Shown: piece by piece, positions 45,829 through 53,602 of the stretch
How the letters are laid out: each line of letters starts with the position of its first letter
Position numbering within the stretch: position 1 is the stretch's first letter
Assembly (NCBI GenBank): GCA_035538795.1
Contig: DATLJS010000035.1
Span: 214,130 to 278,129, forward strand
Length of the DNA: 64,000 nucleotides
Direction: 5' to 3'
Source: JAJZGK01 sp035538795
Lineage (GTDB): Bacteria > Pseudomonadota > Alphaproteobacteria > Rhodospirillales > Magnetospirillaceae
Position numbers and translations under genes: made by a program
The notes under the pieces: model-generated
Told to the model about the DNA's origin: nothing
Databases searched by the model: none
The model's input: the letters and a program-made list of their open reading frames with translations, nothing else

Positions 45829-46541
45829 GCCGGCTGTTGGACGGGCTGGATCCGACGCACCCGCTGCTGACCCTGGCGGCGGGCATCGATTGGATGGTCT
45901 GCCCCGCAGGTTCTCGCCGAATGTCCGGCCTGCACCTGTTGAAAACATTGCGGGGACTTCACGACGAGGATTTGATTACCGCCTGGGAGGAAAATCCCTA
46001 TTTCCAGGCGGTATGCGGCGAAACAGCTTTCAGCCACAAGCTTGATCTCACCCCTCAGTATCTGGTCGGTTGGCGAGCCGCCATCGGCTTGGATGTCCTG
46101 GACGACTGGCTGGCAGACGTGCTTCCACGGCATGAAGCCCCCCTGAAAACCTTTGTCATTGACGTTGACGGCATCGTCGCCAAACTCGCACCGGGCAACG
46201 ATTACCGTCTGGCCGAGCCGATCCCTGAACACATCCGGTCCATCAACCGCCTATTCGAAGCCGGACATAAGATCGTCATGCTGACCGCCCGCGGCTCCGC
46301 CACCGGCCTGTCGTGGGAAGAACTGACCAGGAAACAATTCACCGCCTGGGGATTGAAATACCACGAGCTGCGCTTCGGCAAGCCCGCTGCAGACTATTAC
46401 GTCGACGACCGTATCCTGAGCATCGATATGCTGATGGCCATGGCTTCGGGGCGGGATCATCCACCCAGCACCCGCGCCCCCAGAAGCGGCGCACAAGAAC
46501 AGCCGCGAACAATCGACGACGGCAACGCCAAAACCGCCTGA
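45825..46541 (+). CDS. HAD phosphatase with an IS5-transposase-like N-terminal domain
   Basis: A 238-residue chimera. Residues about 12-103 resemble the N-terminal domain (PF05598/DUF772 type) of IS5-family transposases: MSGLHLLKTLRGLHDEDLIT, WEENPYFQAVCGETAF, then a Trp-Arg position. From about 107 a HAD domain of the capsule-biosynthesis type begins: nucleophile motif FVIDVDGIVA, IVMLTARGS, the Lys in LRFGKPAADYYVDDR. The start overlaps the ThDP gene by 4 nt, so the fused form is translated in the operon. The phosphatase probably removes phosphate from the sugar acid made upstream. A basic, low-complexity tail ends the protein. Confidence 0.78.
   Translation: MSRLLDGLDPTHPLLTLAAGIDWMVCPAGSRRMSGLHLLKTLRGLHDEDLITAWEENPYFQAVCGETAFSHKLDLTPQYLVGWRAAIGLDVLDDWLADVLPRHEAPLKTFVIDVDGIVAKLAPGNDYRLAEPIPEHIRSINRLFEAGHKIVMLTARGSATGLSWEELTRKQFTAWGLKYHELRFGKPAADYYVDDRILSIDMLMAMASGRDHPPSTRAPRSGAQEQPRTIDDGNAKTA
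45858..46134 (+). mobile_element. Possible IS5-type transposase remnant fused in frame to HAD gene
   Basis: The translated segment matches the transposase N-terminal fold in order and spacing (HPLLTLAAGIDW, GLHLLKTL, ENPYFQAVCGE). The catalytic DDE domain and terminal inverted repeats were not found. Either an insertion left its 5' coding part fused to the phosphatase or the domain was co-opted earlier. Confidence 0.5.
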
Positions 46542-46565
46542 ACAAGAAAGAAACAAGGAGGCAGC

Positions 46566-47594
46566 ATGTCTACGCAGACCGCCCAAGAGCCCGTTCGCTA
46601 CAGTGCCCTGCGCGACGGCGCCAAACGGATCAATCTGGCTGATGCTTCGCCCTTACCTTGTCCAATGACGATCTATATCGAAACAACCAATATTTGTAAT
46701 TTCAAGTGCAAATACTGCCCAGAATCCTTCGATAATTACGAACAGATCTCCGGCGGTTACTCACGCATGAGCCTTGAAGAATTCGAGCGGGTCTGTGACC
46801 AAATCGCGGAAATCGGCCAACTGAAGACGCTGAATTTTTACATGATGGGTGAACCCTTCGTAAACAAGCAGCTACCTGAATTCATCAAAGTGGCCAGGCG
46901 CAAGAATATCTCTGAAAAAATCATCGTCACCAGCAACGGCTCGCTGATCGACGAGAATCTGGCTGAACAAATTCTAGAAACCGATCTCGACTATCTGCGT
47001 TTCTCTATTTACGGCATCGACCAGGATATCTTTTCCAGAACTACCAACAGCAAGATCAAGCTGGACCGCATCGTTGGCCGGATCGAGCACCTGAAATCCC
47101 TGCGCGACCAGCGAGGGCTGAAAAAACCGTTCCTGTACGCCAAGATGATCGACACGCAAGACCCGGCCCAGAACAATAAATTCCTGGAGATGTTCAACCG
47201 AATTTGTGATGAAGCTGTCATCGAACCCGTTATGAACTGGAACGATCCGGACGAGGGAAATCTTTCCGGCCACGATACGGAATCGCTGCTGACCACATCC
47301 TATTTCGCCAACAAAAAGGAAGCCTGCCCTTTTCCGTTCTATACCCTCGTCATCCATTCGGATCTGACGGTCAGCGTTTGCTGCGTCGACTGGGCAAAAA
47401 AAACGGCTGTCGGCAGCCTGAAAACCGAAAGCCTGCGTGAAGTCTGGTTGGGGCCGAAGCTGCGCGACTTCCGTTTAACTCATTTACGCAAGCAACGCCG
47501 CCAAATCGAAGCCTGCAAATCCTGCACCTTCCTTCACACCGCGCCGGACAATCTTGATAGCTTGGACCCAGAGGTTTTCGTCAGCCGTTACTGA
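46566..47594 (+). CDS. Radical SAM protein with SPASM-like C-terminus
   Basis: A 342-residue enzyme preceded by AAGGAGG. The radical SAM cluster motif is CNFKCKYC in IYIETTNICNFKCKYCPES. GEPFVNKQLPE and VTSNGSLID follow as in the MoaA/SPASM group. C-terminal cysteines (VCCVDW and CKSCTF) suit an auxiliary cluster. It is the last gene of the + strand set, 24 nt after the HAD gene. It may modify a sugar or a peptide. The sequence is lower in GC than the core genes. Confidence 0.85.
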   Translation: MSTQTAQEPVRYSALRDGAKRINLADASPLPCPMTIYIETTNICNFKCKYCPESFDNYEQISGGYSRMSLEEFERVCDQIAEIGQLKTLNFYMMGEPFVNKQLPEFIKVARRKNISEKIIVTSNGSLIDENLAEQILETDLDYLRFSIYGIDQDIFSRTTNSKIKLDRIVGRIEHLKSLRDQRGLKKPFLYAKMIDTQDPAQNNKFLEMFNRICDEAVIEPVMNWNDPDEGNLSGHDTESLLTTSYFANKKEACPFPFYTLVIHSDLTVSVCCVDWAKKTAVGSLKTESLREVWLGPKLRDFRLTHLRKQRRQIEACKSCTFLHTAPDNLDSLDPEVFVSRY

Positions 47595-47661
47595 GCCTGG
47601 AACGGCAAAAACACAAAAACCCGCATCAAGAACGGAGTAGGCTTTGCCGCCTCCTCCGCGT

Positions 47662-48516
47662 TCACCAGACCGGCTGGGCCAAAGCATAAATTGCTTTTGA
47701 ACGGACCCAGCCAAGATCAAGAGACTGAACTTCGATCTTACAGATTTCAAAACCGCTACAATGAAGCAAAGCCGACAACGACTTCTGGTTAAAGAAGTTA
47801 ATGTGTTCATGGAAATAGGATGGCTGCCACGGATCAGCAACCGTTTCATCGTCTTCAATTTCAAGCGGAACATCGATAAACAAATAAGTTTTCTTGTGAC
47901 AGATGCTTCGCAGGTCACACATGGTCTGCATAGGATATGACAGATGCTCGAACACGTTCGAGGCCATCACAAAATCTATCGCATCAACCATATCAAGAGA
48001 ATTGACGATATTTACGCCATTCACCACGCCAACATTGGAGATATCATAGACATGCTTCTGGCAATGAGAGAATGACCGCGGAATATGCTGCCCTTTGTCC
48101 CCCCCATAATCCAAAACGCTTTTCACTGCGTCAAACGGCACCACGCCGCCTAGAAAATTGGCCATTGCCGCCTGACGAGCCTCCGTTTCCTGCTCACAAT
48201 TTCCTATTTTGTCATTAATGCTTTCATAGCCTGGTTCGAACAAATTGCGCGTGTAAACATAATCACGGCCACGATAGCCGGCATAGATACGCCCCATTTC
48301 ATCGTTATCCGGGCGCACCTGAGAAAAGACAAACCCACAACATTTACACTTGATTGAATTTGTATAAATTGTTGGGAAAACAAAATTGTCTCCAATCTTT
48401 ATTTGGCAAACCGGGTAATCGAGCATTTTATGAGCAATAAACGGAGCAAAACTTCCTATCTTTTTATCAAGGTCTTTTGAGCCACAAACCACGCATCCAA
48501 ATATAACTTTCATCAT
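47662..48516 (-). CDS. Class I SAM methyltransferase with N-terminal zinc ribbon
   Basis: A 284-residue protein. Two Cys pairs at the N-terminus (CVVCGS and CKCCGF) form a zinc-binding module like that of sugar C-methyltransferases. The SAM motif reads SVLDYGGDKGQHIPRS, and the later FVMASNVFEHLSYPMQT is typical of the family. It is clearly AT-richer than anything around it, pointing to recent acquisition. It is convergent with the radical SAM gene and divergent from the epimerase. A role in methylating a nucleotide-linked deoxysugar fits the neighbourhood but is inferred. Confidence 0.82.
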   Translation of the reverse strand: MMKVIFGCVVCGSKDLDKKIGSFAPFIAHKMLDYPVCQIKIGDNFVFPTIYTNSIKCKCCGFVFSQVRPDNDEMGRIYAGYRGRDYVYTRNLFEPGYESINDKIGNCEQETEARQAAMANFLGGVVPFDAVKSVLDYGGDKGQHIPRSFSHCQKHVYDISNVGVVNGVNIVNSLDMVDAIDFVMASNVFEHLSYPMQTMCDLRSICHKKTYLFIDVPLEIEDDETVADPWQPSYFHEHINFFNQKSLSALLHCSGFEICKIEVQSLDLGWVRSKAIYALAQPVW

Positions 48517-48659
48517 AACCTCCCGATAATTTTACAAAACCAATGCCATATTTTTCACAAAAAATCGTTAACTTTTCTAAGTTTCAACCCTGAAATAATC
48601 TGGCGCCAAGGATGCCTGACGTTGTAAAAAGGTAGGAGAAACCGTTCGGGTAATATGGA

Positions 48660-49700
48660 TTGGATAGCCTTTTTCCTGCGCTAGATCTGGACTTCATCAC
48701 CGATAAGGCTGCTCCAGCCCTTTCGACTTTACGAGATTGTCGGATTTTTCTGACTGGCGGCACTGGCTTTTTTGGCAGCTGGTTGATTTCCAGTCTGATC
48801 CAAGCCAATCGTCATCTAAATCTGAATGCTCGCTTGTGCGTCTTAAGCCGTCATCCCGCTGGTTTCCAGAAAAGCCACCCGCATCTGGCATCCGACCCAG
48901 CCCTGGAGTTGCTGGCTGGCGATGTGCGGAATTTTATCTGGCCCACGGGTGATTTCACCCATGTCATCCATGCCGCCACCGATACCAGCGTCGATGCCGC
49001 CCGACAATTCGATCAACTGTTCGCAACTATCGTCGATGGCACCCGCCGAGTAGTTGATTTTGCCTGCGCCAAGAACGTTTCAAAGCTGCTATTCACCAGC
49101 TCCGGAGCCATTTATGGTCCGCAACCTCCCCAGACCAGCCATCTTCCGGAAAACTGGCTGGGAGCCCCGGACACCCTTTCGCCGTCATCGCTTTACGGCA
49201 ACGCCAAACGAGCGGCTGAGCAATATTGCTCGCAGGCAGGATCGGTCAGAGGTTTACCGGTCACCATTGCCCGTTGCTTCGCCTTTGTTGGCCCTGGCCT
49301 ACCCCTGGATGCTCATTTCGCTATTGGAAATTTCATCCGCGACAGCCTGTTCCGCGGCAATATCGCCGTGAACAGCGGCGGCACGGTGCTGCGCTCCTAT
49401 CTCTATGCAGCGGATCTGGCAGCATGGCTATGGACCTTGCTGGCCTTGGCTCCGGCGGGCGAAGCTTATAACGTCGGCTCGGACCAAGTGATCAGCATTC
49501 ATGATTTAGCCTACCGCGTCGGAACTTTGCTAGCACCCGAGAAACCGGTACAGATCAGTTCGCGGACAACCAGCGGAGACCGCAACCAGTACGTCCCAGA
49601 CATAAGCAAAGCACGCGCTCTCGGGCTCGATGTCTGGACCGAACTGGACCAAGCCATCATCAAGACCGCATCCTGGACACAAAGCGGTTGCGGAGCTTAA
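48660..49700 (+). CDS. NAD-dependent epimerase/dehydratase (possible CDP-sugar 4-reductase)
   Basis: 346 residues of the short-chain dehydrogenase type. The NAD site is IFLTGGTGFFGSWL and the catalytic Tyr-x3-Lys is SLYGNAKRA. The start is probably TTG at 48660. An ATG at 48655 is out of frame and stops after nine codons, so the N-terminus is uncertain. Convergent, with a 4-nt overlap, with rfbG. With rfbG and rfbH nearby it may be a CDP-paratose or CDP-abequose synthase acting as the last reductase. Confidence 0.8.
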   Translation: MDSLFPALDLDFITDKAAPALSTLRDCRIFLTGGTGFFGSWLISSLIQANRHLNLNARLCVLSRHPAGFQKSHPHLASDPALELLAGDVRNFIWPTGDFTHVIHAATDTSVDAARQFDQLFATIVDGTRRVVDFACAKNVSKLLFTSSGAIYGPQPPQTSHLPENWLGAPDTLSPSSLYGNAKRAAEQYCSQAGSVRGLPVTIARCFAFVGPGLPLDAHFAIGNFIRDSLFRGNIAVNSGGTVLRSYLYAADLAAWLWTLLALAPAGEAYNVGSDQVISIHDLAYRVGTLLAPEKPVQISSRTTSGDRNQYVPDISKARALGLDVWTELDQAIIKTASWTQSGCGA

Positions 49701-50776
49701 AGCCCGCAAGCTTCTTCAAAAGCATTCAACTGAGCCAAAGTAACGGCGCTCATATCTTGGCCGGCGGCGAAAGCCTTGTACCACTCGACAATCTTTTCCA
49801 ACGCCGTTTCCAACGTCCAGACGGGTTTCCACCCTAGCTGAGCACGCGCCTTTGAACAATCAAGCCGCAGAGACAAAGCTTCATGGGGATTGGCGCCCTT
49901 GTCCAAGTCCCAGCAAACCCCGTCACCCCACAATGACACCAGACTATCCGCAATCCATTGCACCGTGCGAGTACCGGCATCATCGGGACCGAAATTCCAT
50001 GCTTCGGCAAAAGGCGCTCCCTTTTCGTAAAGGCGCTCGGCCAGCATCAGGTAACCGCAGACCGGTTCCATCACATGCTGCCAGGGGCGGGTCGCCAAAG
50101 GATTACGGATTACGGGCGCCCGCTTTTCCATAAAGGCTCGAACCAAATCGGGCACCAGGCGATCCGCCCCCCAGTCACCACCACCGATCACATTGCCCGC
50201 ACGCACGCTGGACAGGGCAACCCGATGTTTGTCAAATTGATCCAGATTGAAGAAAGAATCACGGAAGGACGACGTCACCAGTTCGACGCAGCCTTTGGAA
50301 TTGCTGTAGGGATCATAGCCCCCCATAGCCTCGTTTTCACGATAGCCCCAGACCCATTCTTTGTTTTCATAGCATTTGTCCGTCGTCACCATGACCACGG
50401 AACGCACAGACGGGCATTGACGGACGGCTTCTAAAATATGAACCGACCCCATGACGTTCGTGGCATAGGTTTCCACAGGATGGGTATAGGAGTAGCGCAC
50501 GGTCGATTGGGCCGCCATGTGAATGACGACTTCGGGTTGATGGGTGCTGATCGCCGCCGTTACGTCTCCCAGATTACGTAAATCACCACGCACGGCCCTC
50601 ATACCGTTTCCGATCTGGGCGGCCTCGTATAAATTGGGATGACTCGGCAGATCAAGGGAGAAGCCCAACAGATCGGCTCCCATTTTCTGCAACCACAAAG
50701 ACATCCAACCGCCCTTGAAGCCGCTGTGTCCAGTCAGCAAAACCCGCCGTCCGGCCCAAAATGAAGGGTTAATCAT
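49697..50776 (-). CDS. rfbG: CDP-glucose 4,6-dehydratase
   Basis: A 359-residue SDR enzyme. The NAD-binding motif is VLLTGHSGFKGGWMSLWL, a signature of CDP-glucose dehydratases. The catalytic Tyr-x3-Lys is in YDPYSNSKGCVE, and VVMVTTDKCYENKEW is also typical. It makes CDP-4-keto-6-deoxyglucose. The start is 34 nt after the rfbH stop, so rfbH-rfbG are co-transcribed. Confidence 0.93.
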   Translation of the reverse strand: MINPSFWAGRRVLLTGHSGFKGGWMSLWLQKMGADLLGFSLDLPSHPNLYEAAQIGNGMRAVRGDLRNLGDVTAAISTHQPEVVIHMAAQSTVRYSYTHPVETYATNVMGSVHILEAVRQCPSVRSVVMVTTDKCYENKEWVWGYRENEAMGGYDPYSNSKGCVELVTSSFRDSFFNLDQFDKHRVALSSVRAGNVIGGGDWGADRLVPDLVRAFMEKRAPVIRNPLATRPWQHVMEPVCGYLMLAERLYEKGAPFAEAWNFGPDDAGTRTVQWIADSLVSLWGDGVCWDLDKGANPHEALSLRLDCSKARAQLGWKPVWTLETALEKIVEWYKAFAAGQDMSAVTLAQLNAFEEACGL

Positions 50777-50810
50777 AGGCTCCCCCCAGACGTCCGAAAA
50801 CCCTTCGCCG

Positions 50811-52142
50811 TCATTGGCGCAATTCCTTGATCACAGCGACAAAGCTTTCCAGCATATAAGCTCGCTGAGCCTCGCCGATACCCGGCCAGACACCGATCCA
50901 AAAGCTATCGTTCATGATCTTGTCGGTATTGGCTAAGTCACCCACCACCCGGTACTCGATACCCTTCATGGCCGGCTGGCGTGTCATATTACCGGCAAAC
51001 AACAGACGAGTTCCGACGCGGCGACGCTCCAGACGGGTCAAGACATCGCGGCGGCTGAACGGCAAGCCGTCCCGCAGGGAAATCAGATAGCCGAACCAGC
51101 TAGGATCGCTGTTGGGCGTGGCTTCGGGGAGATGGAAAAATTCATCCAACCCCTCGCGGCGGAATCCGTCCTCCAGCAGGTGAAAGTTTTCCCGACGAGC
51201 GGCGATAAATCGGTCAACCTTCTCCAATTGGCTCAGCCCCATGGCGGCCTGAATGTCGGTGGATTTCATATTATAGCCCAGATGGGCGTAAATATATTTG
51301 TGGTCGTAACCATAAGGCAGGTCACCCAACTGCCAATCGTAACGCTTCGAGCAACTGCCCTCCTTGCCAGGCGGACACCAGCAGTCACGTCCCCAGTCGC
51401 GGAACGACTCAACCAAAGTGACCAGAGATTTTTTATTGGTCATCACCGCTCCACCTTCACCCATGGTGATATGGTGCGCCGGATAAAAACTGACCGTGGA
51501 CAAATCGCCGAAGCTGCCCACCACCTGACCGCCGTAAGTTGCCCCCAGAGCGTCGCAGCAATCTTCGATCAGATATAGATCATGCGCCCTGGCGATCTCT
51601 ATCACCGCCGCCAGATTGAAGGGATTGCCCAAAGTATGAGCCAGCATGATGGCGCGAGTCTTCGGACCGACCGCCTGGGCTAGCCGCCCCACATCCACAT
51701 TGCCGGTAGCCAAATCCACATCGACGAATACCGGAATGCAGCCGGCTTGAACGATGGGAGCAATGGTGGTGGGAAAACCGGCTGCGACGGTCAGAACTTC
51801 CGAACCCGGCAACAGACGGCGCTCGTGCAGCTTCCAAGATGTCAGCGCGGAAATCGCCAACAGGTTAGCTGCCGACCCCGATACGGTCAGGCGCGAATGC
51901 CGTACATTGAACAACTTGGCCAGCCGCGCTTCAAAATTGTCTGCATGCGGCCCCGCCGTCAGCCACAGATCCAAAGAAGCGTCCAAAAGACTTCGCAGAT
52001 CGTCAGCCTCGACCACTTTGCCGGAACACGGAATATAGGTTTGGCCAGCCACGAAATCTTGCGTCTCCTTGGCGGCCATAAAATCGCCTGCCAGCGCCAG
52101 GATTTGCTTGCGGATATCATCCTGAGAAGAGTGCGATGCCAT
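50811..52142 (-). CDS. rfbH: CDP-4-keto-6-deoxyglucose 3-dehydrase (E1)
   Basis: A 443-residue DegT/DnrJ/EryC1-fold enzyme. The usual PLP-binding Lys is replaced by His in FYPAHHITMGEGGAV, the hallmark of E1 3-dehydrases. Four clustered Cys (DCWCPPGKEGSC plus one) can hold the [2Fe-2S] cluster, and EDCCDALGATYGG binds PLP. With an NADH-dependent reductase (E3, not in this window) it removes the C3 hydroxyl on the route to 3,6-dideoxyhexoses. It sits between the GT61 gene and rfbG on one strand. Confidence 0.94.
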   Translation of the reverse strand: MASHSSQDDIRKQILALAGDFMAAKETQDFVAGQTYIPCSGKVVEADDLRSLLDASLDLWLTAGPHADNFEARLAKLFNVRHSRLTVSGSAANLLAISALTSWKLHERRLLPGSEVLTVAAGFPTTIAPIVQAGCIPVFVDVDLATGNVDVGRLAQAVGPKTRAIMLAHTLGNPFNLAAVIEIARAHDLYLIEDCCDALGATYGGQVVGSFGDLSTVSFYPAHHITMGEGGAVMTNKKSLVTLVESFRDWGRDCWCPPGKEGSCSKRYDWQLGDLPYGYDHKYIYAHLGYNMKSTDIQAAMGLSQLEKVDRFIAARRENFHLLEDGFRREGLDEFFHLPEATPNSDPSWFGYLISLRDGLPFSRRDVLTRLERRRVGTRLLFAGNMTRQPAMKGIEYRVVGDLANTDKIMNDSFWIGVWPGIGEAQRAYMLESFVAVIKELRQ

Positions 52143-52173
52143 TATTAGTTCCTATTGATAGGCCAGTGCAGAT

Positions 52174-53532
52174 TCAAGAGACAGGATAAACACCCGCCAT
52201 TTCCAAAGTTCTCTTCAACTTATCGATTTCGACCAAAAGATCGGAAGTCGCGAAATTGCGATTGGAATAAGACTGAGGAAAGAACTTCTTGGCACCAGGG
52301 CAAAGCAGATGATAATGCTCAAGACCGGCTTGGGTAGCCAAAGACCAATATTCAGCCCCGGCACAATGTTCGGCGTAAAACACTACCACCTTGGTTCCTG
52401 GACGGCAGAAAGGCAGCTGCGTCAGCCCTCCACCCGCCGGAGAAACAACGATTTCCGCCTCGGACAAGATTTTAATCTTGTCGCTCAAGGTCAATTCTTC
52501 GAAGGCAAAAGTCTCGAAGCCGTATTGCTGCAACGCAAAATCCACTTCCGCTTCGTTAACCAGATTACGCCAATTGGCTTTGGCCCGAGTGATATAGATG
52601 CGCCGTTTAGCGGCTTCATCTACAGACTGACTAGATTTCATAGAATTTCGAAGATAATCGCAAATCCAATGTTCAATCTCGATGAAATTTGGAGAAAAAC
52701 GAAAATCATAATTTTCGACATTCGAAGTGACGTAAAGTTCATCCGCGACAAGATGCGGATAATCACGCACCAGAATCACTTTCTCGGCGGGAATGCCTAG
52801 AAGCTGAAAAGTTTCCTGATGCAGCGGCGAGAAATCGCGCAAAAGAATATGGTCGACCTTACCCAGATCGATACCTGCCATTTCGAATAATTTGATGCGG
52901 GGCACATTTTCCAGAATCCAATGGAACATGGCGAATCCCCAAACATGCGCCATGCATAATACCGCTCCCTCGATCTTACGCGGTTCCGGCAGCATCCCCT
53001 CTTCGGCAATAGCTAGCAACACGCCGTCATTCGCACAGAAGTCGGTAACATAATGGTCGTGCTTATCATAAACAGCATAGCCGTAGTTCGAGGTCACGAC
53101 ACGCCCCTGCGCAAACCGAACCACATAATGGCGGCGATTGTTCATGCTGCTACGCACGAACAGCGGTGGCATTACATCATCCACCGACTGAGAGGGGGTC
53201 AACGGCAATGGGCCCGGCAAGCCGGAAACAGGGATGACATCAACACCTTCCGGCAGGACGGCGTTCCCCTGCAAAGTTAAAGTTTTAATTCCATCCAGAC
53301 TGATCGCTTCGCGCCCCAAGGCGGGAACAATAGAGCAGCTGGCCACTTCCGAGGCATGCTGTCGGCCCGCCATACGCAGAAGCTGGGAAATGTAGGAATA
53401 CCCTTCCGGATTACCGGGAGCTTTGGGCAAATAGTCACGGATAATAGCTTGGATCGCCTCGTCGGGACTCCCCCGGAACGGCGCTCCATTAATTTCCAGC
53501 GTGACATCGAAATTCTGTGTGGTCCCAGACAT
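52174..53532 (-). CDS. Glycosyltransferase family 61 protein
   Basis: A 452-residue DUF563/GT61-like protein. Visible family features are HVWGFAMFHWILENVPRIKL, ISRAK-like RIYITRAKANWRNLVNE, and EIVVSPAGGGLTQLPFC near the C-terminus. It probably transfers a sugar in polysaccharide or glycoprotein assembly. GC content is lower than in the core genes. It starts the rfbH-rfbG transcript, 31 nt upstream of rfbH. Confidence 0.85.
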   Translation of the reverse strand: MSGTTQNFDVTLEINGAPFRGSPDEAIQAIIRDYLPKAPGNPEGYSYISQLLRMAGRQHASEVASCSIVPALGREAISLDGIKTLTLQGNAVLPEGVDVIPVSGLPGPLPLTPSQSVDDVMPPLFVRSSMNNRRHYVVRFAQGRVVTSNYGYAVYDKHDHYVTDFCANDGVLLAIAEEGMLPEPRKIEGAVLCMAHVWGFAMFHWILENVPRIKLFEMAGIDLGKVDHILLRDFSPLHQETFQLLGIPAEKVILVRDYPHLVADELYVTSNVENYDFRFSPNFIEIEHWICDYLRNSMKSSQSVDEAAKRRIYITRAKANWRNLVNEAEVDFALQQYGFETFAFEELTLSDKIKILSEAEIVVSPAGGGLTQLPFCRPGTKVVVFYAEHCAGAEYWSLATQAGLEHYHLLCPGAKKFFPQSYSNRNFATSDLLVEIDKLKRTLEMAGVYPVS

Positions 53533-53602
53533 TGATCGCCCCTCTCATCCCCCAGCCGCTCTAATGTTCAAGGCATAAGCCTCATTACGAACGGAAACAC
53601 CA

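Noticed and set aside
45858..46134. Intact insertion sequence
   Set aside because: No DDE catalytic domain, terminal inverted repeats or target duplication were seen; only an N-terminal domain-like segment remains.
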